The translations under genes and the position numbers were made by a program. The notes under the pieces were generated by a model. The model was given only the letters and a program-made list of their open reading frames with translations, had not been told where the DNA came from and searched no databases. This document shows, in pieces, positions 1-10,609 of a DNA stretch of 64,000 nt. Source of the DNA: Glandiceps talaboti (lineage: Eukaryota; Hemichordata; Enteropneusta; Spengelidae); assembly GCF_964340395.1 (NCBI RefSeq), contig NC_135549.1, positions 31,446,332-31,510,331 of the forward strand, written 5' to 3'. The stretch's first letter is position 1, and each line of letters opens with the position of its first letter.

Positions 1-360
1 CTCTAGCTTGTCAGTGTAGGAGAGCTCACAAATCTCAGGCTGTTGTGAATATGATGAGATGAGGAGATCAAAGCTGCACTACTAAGGTAAGAGATACATA
101 TCTTTTATTTTTCATTCAAAACCACCACAGCTCTGATAAGTCCAGTAAACTTGTGTGATCTGTGTGACATGTTTGTTGTAAACTACATATATATACAGAG
201 TACACATATAACCATGGAATGTTATTGGAATCTAATGAAATAATGTGATTCCTTCAACTCTATCAGTGGTCACATTACATTTTGTTTCAAATATACAAAA
301 CAACTTGAGGAAGGAAAAAACCATGTTCGTATGTATAGCCTTCTGTATATGTATTATGTA

Positions 361-475
361 TAATTTGGACACCATGGTGAATACTATCCATCACTATATA
401 ATTTAGACACCATGGTGAATACTATCCATCACTATATAATTTAGACACCATGGTGAATACTATCCATCACTATAT
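361..475. repeat. 38-bp tandem repeat, 3 copies
   Basis: A 38-bp unit containing GACACCATGGTGAATAC is repeated three times with one difference (GGACACC versus AGACACC). CACCATGGTG inside it is a 10-bp palindrome. Confidence 0.95.
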
Positions 476-1179
476 AATTATCTTTCAAAACAATGCATAT
501 AGTATACTTAATTATTGGTTTCTCACTTTATAAGAACAAACAGTTGGGTACAAGTAATAATTTTCAAACATCTAAGCAGCTTGTTGAAAGCTCACAATGG
601 CTTTTTGTTTGTAATCTGTTTGTTTATTTGTTTGTTTGTTTGTTTGTTGTAGTTCGTTGTTTTCTTTGTTGTTGTTTATTTGGTTGGAGCATTCATGTTT
701 ACATATCAGTGATGAATGGTTTAGTTAATAACAGCCACTTTTAGAATTCTCACTAGGCCACACAGTTTATAGTATTATTCATTAAAAGCACACCACAAAT
801 CCATTTGTGTATTAAATCTAAATCTGAAAGACAGATTTTGGTAGAGTGAAGTGAGGAGTAATAAATCAATGGTAGAGTAACTTGGTTTGAAAGCATAAAC
901 CAAGGTCAAGTTCAACATGGTCCACATCATTGTACAACATGGAAATATGTCTACTACTCTCCTAATTTCTAATTCTTGGCTCATTTTTTCTACTGTAAAG
1001 GAGATGTATGTGCACTTCAAAACTAGTTCAAAAAAATAATCTATTTATTTGTTTTAAGTTTTTTGATCAGACTTTTGATGTTATTTGACTTTCAAGTAAA
1101 TTGTTCTGGAAATGTCAGGTGTCACATCAATTGATAGGAATATATGAATAGCCGCAAAAGGTTATCAAACTGTTGATGT

Positions 1180-1445
1180 CATACGTCACTACCTTATGAA
1201 TATACATGAGTTCACCTCCTGTAGTGTTTGTATCCATATATGGCCAGTGCACCATATAAGGCACAGGGGGAATACCCACTACTAATTTACATATGGCAAC
1301 ATTCCAGATTTAGACTCAGTCAGTTGTGTGGTCAGGGTGGAACCTACATTGTGTCTGCACACACTGCACAGATGCATATATATTTGAAGCCTGACGACAA
1401 GCAATAGACCAGCGACAGTTTTAGTAACAGAGAAAAGCATCTTTG
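1180..1445 (+). promoter_or_regulatory. Candidate SRF-dependent (muscle/immediate-early type) promoter and first exon
   Basis: Two perfect CArG boxes, CCATATATGG (1234-1243) and CCATATAAGG (1252-1261), lie 8 bp apart. They are followed by an E-box CATATG (1290-1295), a TEAD/M-CAT site CATTCCA (1300-1306), an E-box CAGTTG (1321-1326) and a TATA box TATATATT (1377-1384). About 60 bp later a strong donor follows (CTTTG then GTGAGT, at 1445/1446). This order is what SRF target genes such as muscle actins show, with a short noncoding first exon. No downstream coding exon was recognised, so the target gene is unknown. It is antisense to the kinase gene. Confidence 0.45.
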
Positions 1446-3282
1446 GTGAGTACTATGCTTTCATACTTGTTAAGTTGTCTTCAAATGTTTAGGACTAACA
1501 AGTTTTATAAAAATAGATTTTACATAAATTAAGTACCATCAATGTACATTAGGTTCTCTTTGACACATGACTAAAATCACATGATGTAACAAATATACAC
1601 ACAGTTTTGCTATCAAATCAAATCAAGGCATGATTGGTCACATCTCTTAAATGAAGATGAACAAAAATGGACAAAATCAAAATTAAATCTGAAGTGTTGA
1701 AGATCAAATGGAGAATGTTTTACAATAGGATATTTTGTCATAAAAACAATGAACAAAGTATGAAGGTATGTCTGCTGTTTTACTGGATACACACTTCTAT
1801 GAATGATGACTCACACAATATCAAATACTCTGAAACTTCACAGTAATTACTGAGTGCCTAGAAATGTCCTTATCTTTTGTTGAATATGTATACTCGGAAG
1901 CATCAACTTTTTGTCAAATTAAAACTGTGATTTTAGGGTTTATTTGGTATTTAAACTCTACAGACACCTAATTTATTTAATGGTAGATCAGTATTTATAA
2001 ATATTTTTTGAAAAATAACTGTTAAAATATCCTTTCCTATAAGTATGAAGTCTTAACAAAGTTTACTTTAATTGGTAGGGTTGATATTGCTTTTACCATT
2101 ATTAGTTATGGACTAAATGTGCAAGGCCGTTTTACATTTTTGTGGGTGAAAGTTGAAAACTTTTCATTCACAGCTTCACCTAATACTAGAGGGCAAGTGA
2201 TCATGACCTTCTGTGGTAGGTCATAACCACCCTACCTGAACCATTCTAAAAGCTAAGTTAAATCAAGGTTACTAAGTTTTTTCGATTTTTGATAAATTGT
2301 TAACTACATAAAATTAACACCAAGATAATCAAAGAAAGATAACAAAATACTAATCCAATAAATATCTCAATTTTTTTCCTGGGGATTGCTGGTGGGCGGG
2401 GTCAGCATTATATATGGATACAAATTAAACCATCTATTGTAAATGAATCTAAATAAGGAATTAGCTCTCACATAAACATGTAACTAAACTTCAAAGTTTT
2501 AACACTTGTTGAATCAATGAGAACATCTTCAAGGTAAATTTCCAGTTGATTGTATACTGGTAATATTGTACTAAGAGATGATGTCAATCACTACTGGTAA
2601 GAGACTGTGTCAATCACTACTACTGGTAATTTCCTTCTCCTTCAATACAATTGTCAATGATGTACAACAGACAGTCTTAAATACATTTTTGACAAAGTAC
2701 CACTTTAAAACTAATCAAAACCTCAGTACATGTTAAACACTTTGCACAATCTATTAAATAGCTCACTTTTTCATTCACTCCTGCACCATTCATTTTTTTT
2801 TTGATAGTCATATTAAAAAAATTAGGGCATGTATATATATATGGGTGAATGAAACATTTGCTATAGTATTGATATTTTGACAATATTTCTAAACATATTT
2901 ATTCCTTATAAAACCTAAATTCTCCTCTTTAGATCTATTCCTTACAATTAAACATTAAGTGTGAATAAACAGTTGTCTGACAAAGCTTTAGAAAAAGTTA
3001 GCACAGAACAAAAAAATAATCCTATGTAATCCTCCTGGCTCCACTGATAAGATAACACTAATGAGAGAACTTGGGATTGAAACCCTGGCCTTTAATCTGT
3101 ACATATATAAATATTTTACAACTTTCCCTGCCTGAAATTTGCAAATTTATCAACTTGCACTACATACAGTACAACTCAAATTACTATCTAGTATTAATAC
3201 GAAAATAAAATTTAAATCAATTAACTATGAATTCAAAAAAAAACTAAAAAGAAATATGTTTACTCAATTGATTAATACTGAC
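1446..3282. other. Noncoding, within TBK1-like intron
   Basis: AT-rich sequence lying in the last visible intron of the minus-strand kinase gene and just downstream of the candidate plus-strand promoter. No exon of either gene was recognised. There is a short duplicated phrase (GTCAATCACTACT twice near 2583-2630). Confidence 0.6.
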
Positions 3283-3464
3283 CAGATATTCTTCAGTTCC
3301 GTACAATGACATGAACTGTTGGTTGTCATCAAGTTCCCTTGCTGCTCCAAAATCAGCCAATTTATAGATGGAATGGCCGTCATCACCAACACATCTCATG
3401 ATATTACCTGGTTTCAAATCTCTGTGTACTACATTTCTCTCTCTCAGATGATTCATTCCAGCAG
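3283..3464 (-). CDS. TBK1: TBK1-like exon 4 (HRD, DFG, activation loop)
   Basis: A 182-nt exon, phase 1 in and phase 0 out. The acceptor is TACTTTAG and the donor is the weaker GTCAGT (first base 3282). It encodes [28 protein letters not shown] and [11 protein letters not shown]. The break after EEYL is the same place where I recall the vertebrate TBK1 gene being split, supporting orthology. The open frame runs on past the donor into intron sequence, which should not be translated. Confidence 0.93.
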
Positions 3465-6400
3465 CTAAAGTAGTAGAGATAGGAAAAAAGAGAATATTTT
3501 ATTAAAACTCTGAAGGATCACACAATACTACCTTGCATTTTTATTATATCACAAGAGTTCTTTGTTGAGGGAGGCAAGTAGGTCAAATCTACCTGTGCTC
3601 ACACATCATTTTACTAAATTCATACTAAACTCACTTTTTCGAAATTGTGGGACATTTTTTGTGGGACTTTTACAAGATTTCCCCCCTTTCTGGTAACCAG
3701 TACAGCATTTATCTACAACATCTTGTATGCAAACATTGTACTTTGAGTCAGTCAATAGAATAATGACATTTATGTGACCGCACCCAAACCTGATTTATAT
3801 TAGATTTACTACTACCTACTGTATCAACCATACTACTACCTACTGTACCAACCATACTAATTAGTACACTTCATCACTACAATGGTCTTGCAACATTTAC
3901 AAATGTCATATGATTTTCATGTTGTCATTTTCAAACCTGGTTAATGTTGTTTGGCCTCATATGGTTGTTATTGATATCACTACTCTGATCATATGATAAT
4001 ACATGTGTATATCAATGTTTTAAGTACAATGTTCATGGAGCAACAAATAAGTCATACAACATTCACAAGCCCCTGTCAATTTAGAAGCTAAGGCTGAACA
4101 ACGAGATGTATCTTATAGCCTAGCTCATATAATGGATGTATAAGGGGAGATGTCAAAAATATATATTTGTCAACCTCTATTGCAATCGATTGAAAATGTT
4201 ACTTTTACATGCCACAAACTGTTACAACACACCATGGTTTACATGGTAAGCGACAATGCAACGATGCCTGAACATTAGGAAATCAAACGACTCCATGAAT
4301 GATGTGTGCACAGCCAGGTGGCATTAAAATGCATCATCGTAAAGTACACGTTTTAGGTTTTCTTTGGAACTAAAAAAACAGCATCAAGGACTGTCTAGTG
4401 AAGAACAAGAGTAAATTCCAAAAGCTGGAGAGTTTTGATGATGAAAAGACAGATTTTCATAAATTATCCAAAACGTTTGACAGATTTTTTCACTTGTGGT
4501 TTCATTTACGTCAATTTCTCATGCAAATTGAAAATGAGTGATTGTGCATGTCTGTTAACCTATTACCCTCTTCAAGCTTAGCTGCACAACGGCTTCATGA
4601 GTTCTCAAGTGCCAATATATAGGAGTGGGCCTGACAGAGTGTGAAGCTATGTAGGTAACAATCACTTTACTTCAAAGGATAGTAAAGACAATGGACAACA
4701 AAGGACGGCAATGAGATTATTGAGGCATTCAGAATCCTTCTCCCCTAATACATCCATACTCATATGAAGACCTGTTTAAAAATTTTTTTAAATGTTTACT
4801 GTTTCTTTTGAATGGTAACAGTTATGCCCTCCTTCCTTAAAATTGTTACTGTGTAGTCACTACTCCATCCATGGTGCAGTAGTATGACTTATTTCTTAGT
4901 ACTCGCTCCAACTATTTTTCTCCGTATTGAAGTTCTCCTTGTAATTTTGGTTCTGGCCAGACTCTTGCATTTTATCTTCAGACCATGGAGGCTCCCCTAA
5001 TACTACCATGTCCAGGCATATGGTTTCTGATTTTCTTGCTGGACTGGTCAACCCAATTCACACCTTCTAAATCACCCTTATACACTATTCATTACTGATA
5101 AGACTTCAACAGCAACACAGACAAGGAGTTGGTTATCATCCAATGCACAAACCATAGACCCTATGTGTAGGGTCTATGCACAAACTTTAATATTAGCTCT
5201 GGTAGAAAACTGCTAATTCTGCACATGTCAAACACACTAAAGGGCATAAAGTAGGTTAAAATCTACCTAAGTTCCCGAGGTATTTTACTGGGGTTCCTCA
5301 CCAAAATAATGGTACATGGTTTAGAATCTTCGTAAGTGTTACCTGATTTTTGGCAGAACATAGATTCTTACACCTTATAATGTTACTTTTCGTTAGGATG
5401 AACCTATTATTTTTTTCTGTTTCTCATTACTTGACCGACCCAAATTTTCAGCTACAACATCAGAATAATAAATATCTATATTTTTGCCCATCCTTAATAT
5501 TTTGTGAAACAGTGCCCTCTCTGTCAAGAATAAACAAGTTTCTGTACTGTTGATGTCCAGGGGTGAACAAATCCACAGGGACTAGCATTTTTTTTTGGTC
5601 GGACCACACAAATTTTACCTTGTCTGATCCGTCGGATCAGTACCTGACTGTTAATAACTATGTTAAAAAATCGTCTGAACAGATTCATAGGCAAGATTTA
5701 AATTAATGTTTCATATTAGCAGGACCTGGGACCACTAATTCTATCAGCAGGACACTGGATTTTTTAAGGCACTGGTCCGGGGGCCACCAGTTCACAAAAT
5801 GATTTGTTCACCCCTGATGTCATCTATAGTCATAGAAATTTTCGCTAAAGACTTATTTTCGCTTGTTTCGCTAGCAAACAAAAATGCCAAAATATGTAGT
5901 GACTATAAAATGCCTTCTTGTACATAAACATAATGTACCAGTCTGGTAATTAGTAAAAATTAGTCTTTGAAAACTAGCTGAAGACTGTATAATTGCAAAA
6001 TTTTCTATTAGCGAAAATACAATCTAGGTTTACAGTATTCAAGTAGAGGGGTTGAGAATATTCCAATTGTGTATACAGATGCTGGGAAAGGACTTATTAC
6101 CGGGAATCCAATAAAAAGAAGATAGAGAGGAGGAGAAGGAGAGGCACAGAAACATCAAGATGTTTTTTTAAAAGTTTTTTTTTTAAATTGACCGACCCAC
6201 CCATAGTTGCTATGAAAAAGTAAGGAGAATCATAAAAAAAATAGGATCACCCTTACAAATTTTTCCAAAACTTACCAACATCTTTGAGGACTTGTTTGAA
6301 TTCTACTTCTGATAAACCATAAGCACTTTCTGGTTCATCTAACATAGTATACAAACTTCCCACGCAGAGTTCCATAACGATGACATTTTGCCGACTGGAT

Positions 6401-8851
6401 TGCTGGTAATGTAAAACAAATACAAAAAATCTTCATATACAACTCCAAACTTTACTGTCAAAAACCCTTGCTCATCAGGTGTGCAAGAAGTTCTAAATTA
6501 ATTAACTATGGTGAAGTGGGGATAGGGAGAATTAAAACAGGTGTAATACCAACATGAAAATGTCATTCTGATAAACAGCGCCCTCTTGAGAAAGTGTTAA
6601 TAAGATGACACGGACAGAAAAGTGCATGTTATTTTGTTTATGAAACAATTTTAATTGTATGATGTGATGCAAATAGACTGGAAAATAATTTCTTTGTGTT
6701 AGTATGTGACACAGACAACAAAATAGTGCATCTTTGTCTCCAATCCCATAGTATGCCAGAAGCGGGTGCTATTCAGGCATTTGAAAGTAATTGATGATAA
6801 AGCTGACAATGTAGCATACTTAGGGGTGCATTGTTGACAGATATTGATAATAAAGAGGTTGGTTTAATCATGTTGCTTTGAAGATACTTGAAATGGTAGG
6901 AATAGTATACCTAATGATGTGGCGTTATTTACTGTACATGTAGTGTAGGACTGCTATGCAATCTCAGACGACTACATAGTATAACAGATGAACAATGAAA
7001 TATTTCCTTTTTGTACTCAAGAGTTAGGATTAACACAGCTGTGGTTACTTATCAGCTGTGACCAGGACATTTTCAATCAGGTGAAAATTGCTCAATTACA
7101 TGCCAACTCTGAAATTAATGTTTTCTAACTTACCACATATCGACAATTATAACTGTTTTGACATAGGATTTTGTACTCACCTCTTCTTCAATAGTATGAA
7201 GCTTGACAATATTTTCATGGCTGAGTTTGAGCAGTACTTCAAATTCTCTCATCTGCACCTCATATGGTCTCATGTAACTGACATGATTAAATGTCTTCAC
7301 AGCCACTACATCTCCACTTTTCTGTTTTAAAGTAAATAATGACATGATTAAGGATCTGATTAATAGTAAATGTTGTGTATCCTGACAGATCCCATCTTTG
7401 TTTCTGCTTATATAATACACTCAGCCCACCATGGGTAGTGACTGGTTACATACAACAACTAAAGTCTGGAACTTTCAGACTAACAATGGTGTTGCAAACA
7501 ACATTAATGTACACATTAATCTAACATTGGTGTTGCAAACAACATTAATCTAACATTGGTGTTGCAAACAACATTAATCTAACATTCTGATTGGTTGTAA
7601 ATGGTGTCTGTGCCTTATGACAGAGCAGAAATGGCAAGAAAAGATATTTTTGATACTTCTGCATCACCATACTATGATACACATCATTATGTCATGTGAT
7701 CTACGGCCCCAGTTGCTCAAACCTTTATTGTCCATTTCGTTTTTGTCCCACTGAAAAATAAATCAACACATAAAGTTCCTTTTCAACTATTAATTAAATC
7801 TATATAGTCACAAATTGCATCCTTGCCAGATCATGGATGCAGCCACCTTTGAATTTTGACCACGTAATAGATACAGCAATACGTTGTGACTGCTACAAGT
7901 TTGATTAGCAACTAGAGGTCGTCCTACATACATGAAAATCAGTTTAGTGGCTTCAAGGGTTGAAATGGAATTATTAAAAGAACCCTTTAACATGTTAATG
8001 TTAAAGAAGATGTTTTATTAAAGTTAGGGCCTTTGTATTTTTTTCTATAGCTTTACTATTGACAGCATGGTTGAATGCTGATGTGTGGTATATAATTGTA
8101 ATTGAAAAGAAAGGCTGTTTCCTTCTAATAAGTAGACACTACTTCCTTGTTCCCTTGATTTTTACCTAGGATACAACCAAAATGTTGGCAGTACCATTAG
8201 TATTTGTCACCGACAGTGTGGAAAGGATTGTGTGTTTGTGTATACTCTGATACTTTACAATGCAATTTTTGAATTGTGTTCAGATAAAATTATCTCTAAC
8301 TTATCAAATAACAACTTTATTGTGTGGTTCAGCATTGCAATAATTGTGCAATAATAGAACGGCCACATAACAACAGCATGGACATGTCAAGTGAGATGTC
8401 AGTTATTTACAACCAATTCGGTGGAAAGCCACAAGGTAGTATACAAGTATGCTGTGACCTTTGTGGCATGTACAGAACACCCCTTCCACTATGAAGTCAA
8501 CTGTAGAATGTGACACCAGAACAATAACTCAATGATTGATAGTACGTATATGTCAATAAAACCTAATATAGGTTTCAAATTAAAGTATGTAAACACAGCT
8601 ATAGTTGAACGCTTTTTGCTTTTTCTATGCAATAAGAAGCACTGTTCTTTCCAGATATGCATCGAATATCATTATTATTAATAATGATATTATTATTACG
8701 TATAAATTACGTAATGATTTGCATGACTTGTGAACGTGTATACCTTATTTCGGCCTCGGTAGACGGCCCCCGTTGCCCCAGTTCCAAGGACATCACCTGT
8801 ATTCCAAATGAAGTGTTTACTGCTTCTTAGTGTTGAACTTGAACTTGTCAT
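3283..8851 (-). CDS. TBK1: TBK1/IKK-epsilon-type kinase, N-terminal part (4 exons, gene continues beyond position 1)
   Basis: Four minus-strand exons, each bounded by AG and GT, join in frame into 186 residues covering the N-lobe and first half of the C-lobe of a noncanonical IkB kinase. Visible landmarks in the joined protein are a glycine-rich loop GTGATGAVY (23-31), VAVK with catalytic Lys45, the C-helix Glu in MREFE, HRD with Asp141, DFG with Asp163, and the activation-loop stretch [11 protein letters not shown] with Ser178, equivalent to human TBK1 Ser172. Known family role: TBK1/IKBKE phosphorylate IRF-type factors and autophagy receptors in cytosolic innate signalling. The rest of the kinase domain, the ubiquitin-like domain and the coiled coils are not in the window; no exon resembling HPDMYER was found in 1-3280. 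Vertebrates have two paralogues and I cannot say which this corresponds to; a single invertebrate orthologue is likely. No frameshift or missing catalytic residue was seen, so the gene appears functional. Confidence 0.93.
4000..5075 (+). repeat. Dispersed repeat A, copy 1 (interrupted)
   Basis: Segments 4040-4130 and 4759-5075 match, in reverse, the region 54996-55560 with roughly 80-85% identity by eye (for example ACATTCACAAGCCC, GGCTGAACAACGAGA, CTATTTTTCTCCGT). Copy 1 is interrupted at 4131-4758 by another element. I could not identify terminal repeats or a coding frame; the class is unknown. Confidence 0.8.
4131..4758. mobile_element. 628-bp inverted-repeat DNA transposon relic inserted in dispersed repeat A
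   Basis: It has terminal inverted repeats ATGGATGTATAAGGGGAGA / TCTCCCCTAATACATCCAT (one mismatch) and is flanked by CTCATAT on both sides (4124-4130 and 4759-4765). The uninterrupted repeat copy near 55420-55436 has CTCATAT once, so this is a true insertion with a 7-bp target duplication. No transposase frame is visible. A lone end of similar sequence (CCCTAATACATCCATGCTC) occurs at 11670-11688. Confidence 0.85.
5153..5178. repeat. 26-bp perfect hairpin
   Basis: CATAGACCCTA, 4-nt loop, TAGGGTCTATG. An 11-bp stem in intron sequence; function unknown. Confidence 0.9.
6276..6402 (-). CDS. TBK1: TBK1-like exon 3 (hinge region)
   Basis: A 127-nt exon, phase 0 in and phase 1 out, with acceptor TTACCAG and donor GTAAGT. 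It encodes the hinge and following helix ([15 protein letters not shown] to QVLKDV). The hinge segment is one residue shorter than the human EFCPCGSLY. This exon is not visible as a long open frame by itself; splice sites and homology define it. Confidence 0.9.
7181..7321 (-). CDS. TBK1: TBK1-like exon 2 (VAVK and C-helix)
   Basis: A 141-nt, phase 0/0 exon between an AACAG acceptor and a GTGAGT donor. It encodes 47 residues from KSGDVVAVK to HTIEEE. It carries the ATP-anchoring Lys (residue 45 of the joined protein) and the C-helix motif VQMREFEVL, which is near-diagnostic of the TBK1/IKK-epsilon family. Confidence 0.93.
7488..7586. repeat. 29-bp tandem repeat in TBK1-like intron 1
   Basis: Three copies of GGTGTTGCAAACAACATT plus ATCTAACATT; the first copy has an additional 12 bp. 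Confidence 0.9.
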
Positions 8852-8853
8852 AA
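8744..8853 (-). CDS. TBK1: TBK1-like exon with start codon
   Basis: The exon follows an acceptor TTATCTTGCAG and starts with TT before the ATG (8851-8849). It encodes 36 residues, a serine-rich leader then the glycine-rich loop, and ends with Lys at a phase-0 donor (GTATAC, first base 8743). The ATG is chosen because it is the only in-frame Met upstream of the loop, and because an acceptor lies two bases before it, so the true transcript start must lie in an upstream noncoding exon. Confidence 0.9.
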
Positions 8854-9344
8854 CTGCAAGATAAAAAAAAAGTCACATGAGCATGCAATCGTCGTATACG
8901 TTATCGTCACGGTAATGACAAATACATCAAAGCAACAATGCAAACGGAGTGAATATTAGCAAATTACAACACTTCCATGTTCAAACTCCAGCAACTTGGA
9001 ATGTCGCAACAGTGTGCAAGTGTATTCTAGCTTACCAAAACTTACCTTTACCCCAACCTACGTACGTTTATCACTATACCATCGTCGTATCTTTAGTATT
9101 TAGAATATAAAGTTCAAGTCCCAGTTGGAATTTGCAGCTGTAGCAAAACATTTGTCACACAATAATATTGTTTACTACTAGTAGTACCCTGGATCGTGTT
9201 AAGGGGAAATATATGCACTAAATAAGGTCTCGCAGCTGTATGAGTCGATACGTCGAAAGCTGAACATAGCTGAGGCCATCAAAATCTATAACCCTTTTGT
9301 GTTGCAGCTAAAATTATGCATGACAAATAGTCAAGGTGACATTA

Positions 9345-9430
9345 GTATGTTATTACTCACCGCCATTTTAGTATATAGGTCAAAGGTTAGCACTGCGCAC
9401 TCTTGTGCGCTGCGCAGCGAAATGAATCCA
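9345..9430 (-). promoter_or_regulatory. Probable promoter and 5' noncoding exon of the TBK1-like gene
   Basis: On the minus strand a sequence ACTAAAATGGCG is followed directly by a donor GTGAGT (exon end 9361, donor 9360-9359). AAAATGGCGG matches the YY1 motif, often found just downstream of TATA-less starts. Upstream (9393-9420) is a GC-rich patch with inverted TGCGCAC/GTGCGC half-sites resembling NRF1 sites, in a region otherwise AT-rich. If spliced to the coding exon at 8853, its ATG gives a tiny upstream reading frame (M-A-L-stop). An alternative noncoding exon ending at a GTAAGT donor near 9044 is also possible. Confidence 0.5.
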
Positions 9431-9569
9431 GATATATATTTCCACAGCTAAGCTTTTGCAATTAACACAACTGGTTACTACGACATGCAACTGTCTTCGT
9501 TGTATAAGTTGATAATCACCGGCCGAAAGGAAAGCGCATTTCATTTTTGTGTGCGTGTGGCAGTAGGCT

Positions 9570-9715
9570 ACATCATGGAAGTATGTAGGTTATACTTCCA
9601 TGGCTACATGAATCTAATTTCTATTTGTAGTAAAATTGTACTACTACATGTGGTCATGGATGTATTAGTATCTCACTAATACATACATACATCCATGATG
9701 TGGTGTAGTAAGATT
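9570..9715. repeat. Pair of small hairpins
   Basis: ATGGAAGTAT..ATACTTCCAT is followed by a longer stem, CATGGATGTATTAGT facing ACTAATACAT..ATCCATG. The latter recalls the ends of the 628-bp element at 4131-4758, so it may be a minimal internally deleted relative. Confidence 0.6.
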
Positions 9716-9794
9716 AAAATAAATCAAGTTGTAGGCTTATAATAACTGTCTCATTACCTCTAGATCCTAGCTTGGAAAGCATGCGGATTGGGCC

Positions 9795-10034
9795 CAATCT
9801 GATTAAAATCTGATGTTAGATAGGCTGGTATTCCTGTATTTACCTTTATTCCATCGTTATTGCGTCTTTTACGTGAGTTTTTTTTTCCTGGGCGAACGCC
9901 TTTCCAAAAAAAAAAAGAAAAAAGGAAAGGCGTTCGCCCAGGGAAAAAAAACTCACGTAAAAGATGCAATAACGATGGAATAAAGGTAAATACAGGAATA
10001 CCAGCCTATCTAACATCAGATTTTAATCAGATTG
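9795..10034. mobile_element. Foldback (palindromic) element FB9, copy 1
   Basis: Nearly the whole 240 bp is one inverted repeat with arms of over 110 bp that start CAATCTGATTAAAATC. It is flanked by a perfect 9-bp duplication GATTGGGCC (9786-9794 and 10035-10043). The centre is an A-rich loop. The short open frames inside are just the two arms read in either direction. 9-bp duplications with long inverted repeats fit Mutator-like/Rehavkus-type or related transposases; no transposase is present. Confidence 0.93.
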
Positions 10035-10137
10035 GATTGGGCCATGATTTTTTATTTTGCTTTACAATCACAAAAGCAAACTCTAAAATCCCAATCCACA
10101 TGAATTCCAGGCTAGATCAATGGTCCGTTTGGTTTAA

Positions 10138-10596
10138 CCACAGGGTGCTCAGTCTCATTTAGTTCTGTTTACAAATATAAACAAAACAAAATAAACATAC
10201 AAGTAAACAAACAAACAAAAACAAATAAACAAGTAAACAAACAAACAAATAAAATAAACTAACAAATGAGTAGATACATACATGAGTAAACGACAACAAA
10301 CCAACGAACAACCAAACACTGCCCCCCCCCCCCGAAATGGTCACATATGGAAATAACAGTCTGTTATGTCCATATGTGACCATTTCGGGGGGGGGGGGGG
10401 CAGTGTTTGGTTGTTCGTTGGTTTGTTGTCGTTTACTCATGTATGTATCTACTCATTTGTTAGTTTATTTTGTTTGTTTGTTTGTTTGTTTTTTTATTTG
10501 TTTACTTGTTTATTTGTTTTTGTTTGTTTACTTGTATGTTTATTTTGTTTTGTTTATATTTGTAAACAGAACTAAATGAGCCTGAGCACCCTGTGG
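10138..10596. mobile_element. 459-bp foldback element with C14/G14 core
   Basis: Two inverted arms of about 210 bp begin CCACAGGGTGCTCAG and meet around 10360. The flanks are TTTAA on both sides (10133-10137 and 10597-10601). The arms contain imperfect (AAAC)n/(GTTT)n tracts and, near the centre, a run of about 14 C mirrored by about 14 G next to GAAATGGTCACATATG. The long frames here are low-complexity artefacts. TTTAA flanks could mean TTAA-type targeting, but the class is undecided. Confidence 0.88.
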
Positions 10597-10609
10597 TTTA
10601 ACAGACACT

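Noticed and set aside
3035-3110. tRNA-like box B on the minus strand (GGTTTCAATCCC)
   Set aside because: No matching box A at the right distance and no cloverleaf or acceptor stem can be drawn.
1-3282. Next TBK1 exon (HPDMYER region)
   Set aside because: Searched by eye on the minus strand and not found; it presumably lies beyond the left edge.
9760-10579. Pairs of near-identical frames on both strands
   Set aside because: Produced by the two palindromic elements being read in both directions.
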